Shown here piece after piece: positions 6,573-10,111 of a stretch of DNA of 10,111 bases; the first letter of the stretch is position 1; the number at the start of each line of letters is the position of its first letter. A program made the position numbers and the translations under genes. The notes below the pieces were generated by a model. That model was not told the DNA's origin and did no database searches. It saw only the letters and a program-made list of their open reading frames with translations. This DNA comes from Candidatus Vogelbacteria bacterium (lineage in GTDB: Bacteria > Patescibacteria > Paceibacteria > UBA9973 > UBA12445). The DNA is taken from assembly GCA_016201425.1 (NCBI GenBank), contig JACQCW010000067.1, positions 1 through 10,111 of the forward strand, given 5' to 3'.

Positions 6573-7823
6573 ATGTCTTTCAAAGATGCTTTTAAAACCG
6601 CTACACGAAGTCTGACGCACGGTAAAATGCGATCAATTTTGACAATGCTGGGTATTGTGATCGGGATTGCCTCAGTGATAGTACTTATGTCTATTGGTCA
6701 ATCGGCGCAGAATTTAATCTTGGGTCAGGTGCAGAGTATCGGTTCGAATCTAATTATTGTCATCCCTGGTGCGCCAAGTAACGGCAGATTTTCTTCGCCT
6801 GCGTCGGCCCAAGGAATAGTTATAACCAGTTTACAGCAAAGAGATGTTGATGCCCTGAAGCGTGAACCGGCGATTGACTTCGCGGTACCGGAGGTTCGCG
6901 GTCAGGCACAAGTTGTATACGGAAATAATAATGCGACGGTTGGTTATACGGGAAGTACTGCTGATTTCTTTATCGTAAGTAATTTGGCAAAAGTTTCTCA
7001 GGGACAGACGTTCTCAAAAAATGATGTTGACTCTGCTAATCATGTAGTGGTGATCGGACCTGATCTTGCAAAAACTTTATTTGGGCTGAATGTGAATCCG
7101 GTTAACAAAATCATTCGGGTAAAAAATGTTTCTTTTCGAGTGATTGGAGTTTTAAGTAAGGGTGGGACCGGCGCGTTCGGTGTTGATATTGGTAATTTAG
7201 TAGTCATGCCAATTAGTGTGGCACAAAGGCAACTTCTCGGGATTACTTACTTCAACGTTATAATTTCGCAAGCGAATCCTGACTATGATGTAAATTTTGT
7301 AAAGACACGCATGACATTTGCTTTGCGTCAGGATCACGGTATTACTGATCCAAATAAAGACGACTTCAATATTCAGACGCAGGCCGACATTCTGTCGCTT
7401 CTTGGGAACATTACATCTATCCTCACTCTTTTTTTGGCTGCAATTGCCTCAATTTCGCTCATTGTCGGCGGCATCGGCATTATGAATATTATGCTCGTGG
7501 CCGTCACTGAACGCACCCGTGAGATCGGACTTCGTAAGGCGGTTGGTGCGACGAACTCTGATATTCTCCAACAGTTTTTAATAGAATCTGTAATTATAAC
7601 TTTGCTTGGTGGTCTGGTGGGTGTTTTGCTTGGAGTAAGTGTAGTTGGTATTATTTATTTTGTTATCTCGAATCTTTCTACAATTGGTTGGACATTTGCG
7701 CTTCCACTTTCGGCCGTCGGTCTTTCTCTCGCAGTTTCTTGTCTTGCTGGAATTGTCTTTGGAATTTACCCCGCTCGCCAGGCCGCGATGAAAAATCCGA
7801 TCGACTCGCTGCGATATGAGTAG
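6573..7823 (+). CDS. MacB-type ABC transporter permease (MacB_PCD + FtsX domains)
   Basis: A 416-residue permease of about the usual length. TM1 is about residues 22-42, after the typical amphipathic start (FKDAFKTATRSLTHGKMRS). Residues 43-275 form the large extracytoplasmic MacB_PCD domain. TM2 (about 282-310), TM3 (about 336-364) and TM4 (about 376-398) make the FtsX domain. Conserved landmarks are VTERTREIGLRKAVGA (311-326), the coupling region facing the ATPase, and the C-terminal YPARQAAMKNPIDSLRYE. With the ATPase and adaptor it should form a MacAB-like exporter or mechanotransmitter. If the cell has one membrane, it would move or extract a substrate at the outer face of that membrane, not through a TolC-type channel. 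No terminator is evident in the short gap after it. Confidence 0.95.
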   Translation: MSFKDAFKTATRSLTHGKMRSILTMLGIVIGIASVIVLMSIGQSAQNLILGQVQSIGSNLIIVIPGAPSNGRFSSPASAQGIVITSLQQRDVDALKREPAIDFAVPEVRGQAQVVYGNNNATVGYTGSTADFFIVSNLAKVSQGQTFSKNDVDSANHVVVIGPDLAKTLFGLNVNPVNKIIRVKNVSFRVIGVLSKGGTGAFGVDIGNLVVMPISVAQRQLLGITYFNVIISQANPDYDVNFVKTRMTFALRQDHGITDPNKDDFNIQTQADILSLLGNITSILTLFLAAIASISLIVGGIGIMNIMLVAVTERTREIGLRKAVGATNSDILQQFLIESVIITLLGGLVGVLLGVSVVGIIYFVISNLSTIGWTFALPLSAVGLSLAVSCLAGIVFGIYPARQAAMKNPIDSLRYE

Positions 7824-7834
7824 GGCTTGCATCA

Positions 7835-7861
7835 TTGACAGAAGTATGATAGTGTTACAAT
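7835..7861 (+). promoter_or_regulatory. Promoter of the secreted unknown gene (TTGACA, extended -10 TGTTACAAT)
   Basis: A perfect -35 TTGACA (7835-7840) is followed after 15 bp by TACAAT (7856-7861), itself preceded by TGT. The spacer is short, but the extended -10 can compensate. The expected start is near 7868, giving a leader of about 65 nt. The leader contains the small hairpin CGCC-GCTGT-GGCG (7907-7919) right before the Shine-Dalgarno sequence. Confidence 0.6.
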
Positions 7862-7920
7862 AAATTGTGATCTTTGTAATCTAATAGCTTTAATGTAACG
7901 AAAAAGCGCCGCTGTGGCGA

Positions 7921-7926
7921 AGGAGG
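7921..7926 (+). promoter_or_regulatory. Perfect Shine-Dalgarno AGGAGG before the GTG at 7933
   Basis: AGGAGG lies 6 nt upstream of GTG 7933 and fixes that start. A 4-bp GC stem (7907-7919) ends 1 nt before it and could affect access by the ribosome. Confidence 0.85.
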
Positions 7927-7932
7927 TTTGAA

Positions 7933-8643
7933 GTGAGACTGAGTCCTATCTATTGGCTGATTGCTCTTGTCATGTTTGGTGTGGAGTTTGCTAGTGCGAT
8001 GGGAGATGAAGACAATCCCACGCCGCCACCTGATAAGGATAAGCCTCCAGGTAAGTCTCGGGATTGGTTGGCACCGGTAAGAGGGTTTGTACTTCGAACG
8101 CTGGCACAAAAGGGAGCTTCTATTGTAAAAGCGTTCATTCGCAGAAAGGAAGTAGTTGTTCCAGTTGAGGTGAAGGTCAAGAAGTTGACCAAGGAGAAGA
8201 TGTGCTGCCCTGATGGTTTCATTGCCCCAGATGTGGAATACAACAAGGATAACATCTGGAAGAACTTTGAGGCTCCAGAGACGGCAAGCTACATGTTCGT
8301 TTCATTTCCTGAAATGATCGGACTACTCGAATTCCTTTTGATGGCGCTTGGTAAGTTTGCAATTGGTAAAGGATGGGGAATCGCAAACCAGGAGGAGCTT
8401 CGAGCGATCGAGGCAGAGTGCAAGTTGACTGAGCTCGGCCTCGGTGATTCCTTCAACGTCATGACTCTTGGGACGGTGGTGAAGAGGAAGTGCGTCTCAC
8501 ACTCTTACTGTGCCCCCATCACGCACTTCAGCGCCAATGTGACAACAAGAGAGAGGGAGAAGAGGCTGACGCTTCACGACCTGCTATGGAACCCCATCTT
8601 TCCAGGTACGTATATTCTTGTTCGAGTTAAGCCGAAGAAGTAA
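7933..8643 (+). CDS. Unrecognised secreted protein with five cysteines
   Basis: A 236-residue protein I do not recognise. Residues 1-22 form a signal peptide with an A-S-A site before MGD. Next comes an acidic and Pro-rich linker (24-42, NPTPPPDKDKPP). A basic, possibly helical stretch follows (43-90). The Cys are C91-C92 (MCCPDG), C163, and C187 and C193 (CVSHSYC). A hydrophobic segment at about 126-143 (PEMIGLLEFLLMALGKFA) could be a buried helix or a second membrane segment. The C-terminal part from about 165 (ELGLGDSFNVMTLGTVV ... PGTYILVRVK) looks like a mainly beta domain. Lys is nearly always AAG (20 of 22), unlike the upstream operon. It has its own promoter, a perfect Shine-Dalgarno sequence and a strong terminator, so it is one independent unit just before prkA. 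The Cys could be clients of the DsbA-like protein encoded at 1784-2506. No function is claimed. Confidence 0.88.
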   Translation: MRLSPIYWLIALVMFGVEFASAMGDEDNPTPPPDKDKPPGKSRDWLAPVRGFVLRTLAQKGASIVKAFIRRKEVVVPVEVKVKKLTKEKMCCPDGFIAPDVEYNKDNIWKNFEAPETASYMFVSFPEMIGLLEFLLMALGKFAIGKGWGIANQEELRAIEAECKLTELGLGDSFNVMTLGTVVKRKCVSHSYCAPITHFSANVTTREREKRLTLHDLLWNPIFPGTYILVRVKPKK

Positions 8644-8657
8644 ATTTTTCACTAATT

Positions 8658-8702
8658 GCCCAGATTGTTGTCTATTGACAGACAACAATCTGGGCTTTTT
8701 TT
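8658..8702 (+). terminator. Very strong intrinsic terminator after the secreted unknown gene
   Basis: GCCCAGATTGTTGTCT (8658-8673) and AGACAACAATCTGGGC (8680-8695) form a perfect 16-bp stem with a 6-nt loop (ATTGAC), followed by seven T (8696-8702). It lies 14 bp after the TAA and should fully separate this gene from prkA. Confidence 0.95.
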
Positions 8703-8842
8703 ATGCAATACTTTTTGACGCTTGGGTAATATTAATTTTTGTTAAATATTTATCTTGTCTTTTTGTTTCATAACTATATTCTAATAAATAGATTACTTTG
8801 TCCATTGAAAAAATAATGTTCGAAGTTGATCACTACTTTTGT

Positions 8843-8881
8843 GTAGAATAATTTCTACGATTAATTAAATGTTGCTACGAT
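8843..8881 (+). promoter_or_regulatory. Candidate operator: inverted plus direct repeats upstream of prkA
   Basis: GTAGAA (8843-8848) and TTCTAC (8853-8858) form an inverted repeat with a 4-bp centre. The right half lies inside TTTCTACGAT (8852-8861), which recurs as TTGCTACGAT (8872-8881), 9 of 10 bases identical and exactly 20 bp (two helical turns) further on. This spacing fits cooperative binding of a regulator just upstream of the ribosome site. The inverted repeat could instead be a weak RNA stem. No regulator is identified. Confidence 0.4.
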
Positions 8882-8892
8882 CCAAGGGAGAG

Positions 8893-8898
8893 AGGAGG
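8893..8898 (+). promoter_or_regulatory. Perfect Shine-Dalgarno AGGAGG of prkA
   Basis: AGGAGG, within GAGAGGAGG, lies 5 nt upstream of ATG 8904 and fixes the start of the truncated prkA gene. Confidence 0.85.
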
Positions 8899-8903
8899 CC
8901 GAA

Positions 8904-10111
8904 ATGGTCAATCAAGAGGGATCAAAAAAGTCTTTGACCCTAGATGGTTTGAAGTCTAAAGGGTTTTCGGAAAAGCTATACTGGCGAGGGACCTTCGAGG
9001 ACTTCCTCGAAATCGCCGCGGAACATCCACTAGTCGCCGAGTCGGCACATCAGAAGATGTATCGATCGGCTATGGTACACGGTTTTCGTCAAACTTCGTG
9101 GTTGGGGATTCAACATCCTCATTACAATTTGTTTGATGACCCGATTGAAGATGGTAAGGATGCCGTTTTTGGAATTGACATTCACCTCGCAAAACTGATT
9201 TCCAAGTTTCGCGCCGCGGCTGAACGTCGCGGTCAGGAAGATCGATTCATTTTGCTCCACGGACCTGTTGGTTCATCTAAGAGCACAATTACACGACTTC
9301 TAAAAAAGAATCTCTGTTGGTTTACAACCACAGACGATGGAGCGTACTACTCATATTCTTGGGTAGTTGATCCGTCGGATCACGAAGGTCGTTTGATTTT
9401 GGGTCTCATGGACGAGGCGGACGGTAATGAGAAGGCTTGTCCTTGTCATGAGATTCCGTTTAAACTTCTTCCTGAGGATACTCGTAGACAAACCGAAGAG
9501 GTTTTGAACGATATCGTTCTTGAGAAGTATGGAAAGAATGGAGAGTTCCCCGAAGATAAGTCGATCAAGATTGATGGAGTTCTCTGTCCTTTTTGTCGCC
9601 AGGTGTTCAATTCGCTAGTCGAGAGACATAATGGCGATTGGAAGGCAGTACTCTCGAAGTACATCAGGGTGCGGCGCATCGTCTTCTCTGAAGAGGATAG
9701 AGTTGGTGTCGGTTCATTCCGTCCTAAGGATGAAAAGAACCAGGATTCGACTGAGCTTTCGGGCGATATCAACTATCGCAAGATTGCACAAATCGGATCT
9801 GAGTCTGACCCACGCGCTTTTAACTTTGACGGTGAATTTCAGGTTTCGGGTGGGGGTATGTTCTACGTCGAGGAAGTTTGTAAACTCGATAAGGCGTTCC
9901 TCTACGATTTCCTTGGGGCAACTCAGGAACACGAGATTAAGCCCAAGAGGTTTCGTGTGATGTCGGTTGATACGGTTCTTATCGGGAGTACTAACAATCC
10001 CGAATTTGAGAAGCTGGTTAACGACGACACAATGGAAGCCTTTAGGGACAGAACGACGAAGATCGACATTCCTTATGTCATTCGTGTTTCTGAAGAGATG
10101 AAGATCTACGA
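8904..10111 (+). CDS. prkA: PrkA-family AAA+ serine protein kinase (3' end outside window)
   Basis: The frame is open from ATG 8904 to the window edge, giving 402 residues of a family usually near 640, so the C-terminal kinase-like domain is mostly missing. The PrkA AAA core is clear: FGIDIHLAKLISKFRAAA (89-106), Walker A GPVGSSKST (120-128), CPCHEIPFKLLPEDTRR (179-195), and LCPFC (227-231). It continues with VRRIVFSEEDRVGVGSF (256-272), QDSTELSGDINYRKI (280-294), SDPRAFNFDGEF (301-312), the Walker B-like GMFYVEEV (318-325), sensor-like N364/N365 in GSTNN, and DRTTKIDIPYVI (382-393). C179, C181, C228 and C231 could bind a metal. In S125 the Gly normally preceding the P-loop Lys is replaced. 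PrkA was described as a Ser kinase; work on the Bacillus protein has also reported ATP-dependent proteolysis. In other bacteria it is often followed by yhbH (DUF444) and spoVR, which would lie beyond the window. Lys is AAG in 24 of 30 codons. Confidence 0.93.
   Translation, partial: MVNQEGSKKSLTLDGLKSKGFSEKLYWRGTFEDFLEIAAEHPLVAESAHQKMYRSAMVHGFRQTSWLGIQHPHYNLFDDPIEDGKDAVFGIDIHLAKLISKFRAAAERRGQEDRFILLHGPVGSSKSTITRLLKKNLCWFTTTDDGAYYSYSWVVDPSDHEGRLILGLMDEADGNEKACPCHEIPFKLLPEDTRRQTEEVLNDIVLEKYGKNGEFPEDKSIKIDGVLCPFCRQVFNSLVERHNGDWKAVLSKYIRVRRIVFSEEDRVGVGSFRPKDEKNQDSTELSGDINYRKIAQIGSESDPRAFNFDGEFQVSGGGMFYVEEVCKLDKAFLYDFLGATQEHEIKPKRFRVMSVDTVLIGSTNNPEFEKLVNDDTMEAFRDRTTKIDIPYVIRVSEEMKIY

Larger units (their letters stand above)
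8703..8903 (+). other. AT-rich intergenic leader of prkA; no gene seen
   Basis: This 201-bp stretch is AT-rich, carries no credible ORF and no consensus promoter pair. TTGTCT (8755-8760) with TATTCT (8777-8782) at a 16-bp spacing is the least poor promoter guess. Its notable content is the repeat group at 8843-8881 described separately. Since the upstream terminator is strong, the prkA promoter must lie here. Confidence 0.6.

Noticed and set aside
7831..7850. ATCAT/ATGAT inverted repeat after the permease as a terminator
   Set aside because: The stem is only five A/T-rich pairs without a T-run, and it overlaps the -35 box of the next gene.
8715..8747. TTGACG as a -35 box for prkA
   Set aside because: No acceptable -10 lies 16-18 bp downstream; the nearest AT-rich hexamers are at wrong distances.
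9446..9960. ORFs on both strands inside the prkA region
   Set aside because: They are other-frame readings of prkA, whose long open frame carries family motifs throughout; none has a ribosome site or a recognisable product.
1..10111. TGA read as glycine (alternative code of some CPR groups)
   Set aside because: TGA ends the adaptor exactly at an ATGA overlap with the ATPase start, and no gene needs TGA read-through.

Overview
The window looks like a chromosomal segment from a Candidate Phyla Radiation (Patescibacteria) bacterium, probably Parcubacteria-like. This is an inference from gene content. The segment holds a secreted protein with a C-terminal peptidoglycan-binding domain behind a Gly and Pro/Ala hinge, a membrane-anchored DsbA-like thioredoxin with a DoxX partner, a PEBP, and a MacA/MacB-type exporter whose adaptor carries a large helical insert. 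Base composition is moderate. TAG, TAA and TGA all act as stops, so the standard bacterial code fits. No rRNA, tRNA, insertion sequence, CRISPR array or phage module is visible.

Layout. (1) 2-1663, plus strand: the 3' part of a Ser/Thr/Asn-rich fibre-like surface protein, then a secreted PG-binding protein 18 bp downstream. (2) 1680-2951: a hairpin and an extended -10 promoter, then the DsbA-like protein and the DoxX protein, ending in a hairpin that works as a terminator for both strands. (3) 2961-3668, minus strand: a histidine phosphatase with its own promoter and a perfect Shine-Dalgarno sequence. (4) 3777-7823, plus strand: an extended -10 that seems to give a leaderless start, followed by a tight four-gene run of membrane-anchored PEBP, HlyD/MacA-like adaptor, ABC ATPase (ATGA overlap) and FtsX/MacB permease (2 bp gap). 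(5) 7835-8702, plus strand: a separate transcription unit for an unrecognised secreted Cys-containing protein, with a TTGACA promoter and a very strong terminator. (6) 8703-10111, plus strand: an AT-rich leader with a possible operator array, then the first 402 codons of a PrkA-type AAA+ protein kinase that runs off the window. PrkA is easily missed because its ORF has no stop inside the window.

How the genes may work together. Most of the window serves the cell envelope: surface display and wall anchoring, disulfide or redox chemistry outside the membrane, and ATP-driven export. The right end differs. The secreted unknown gene and prkA both have strong AGGAGG sites and strongly prefer AAG for lysine (20 of 22 and 24 of 30 by eye), against 4 of 14 in the neighbouring permease. 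Seven of the nine genes whose starts fall in the region left of position 7900 are scored here as follows: six plus-strand starts plus the permease lack a Shine-Dalgarno sequence, and only the phosphatase has one. This split in initiation signals and codon use, and the pairing of an orphan secreted protein with PrkA, are the most interesting observations.
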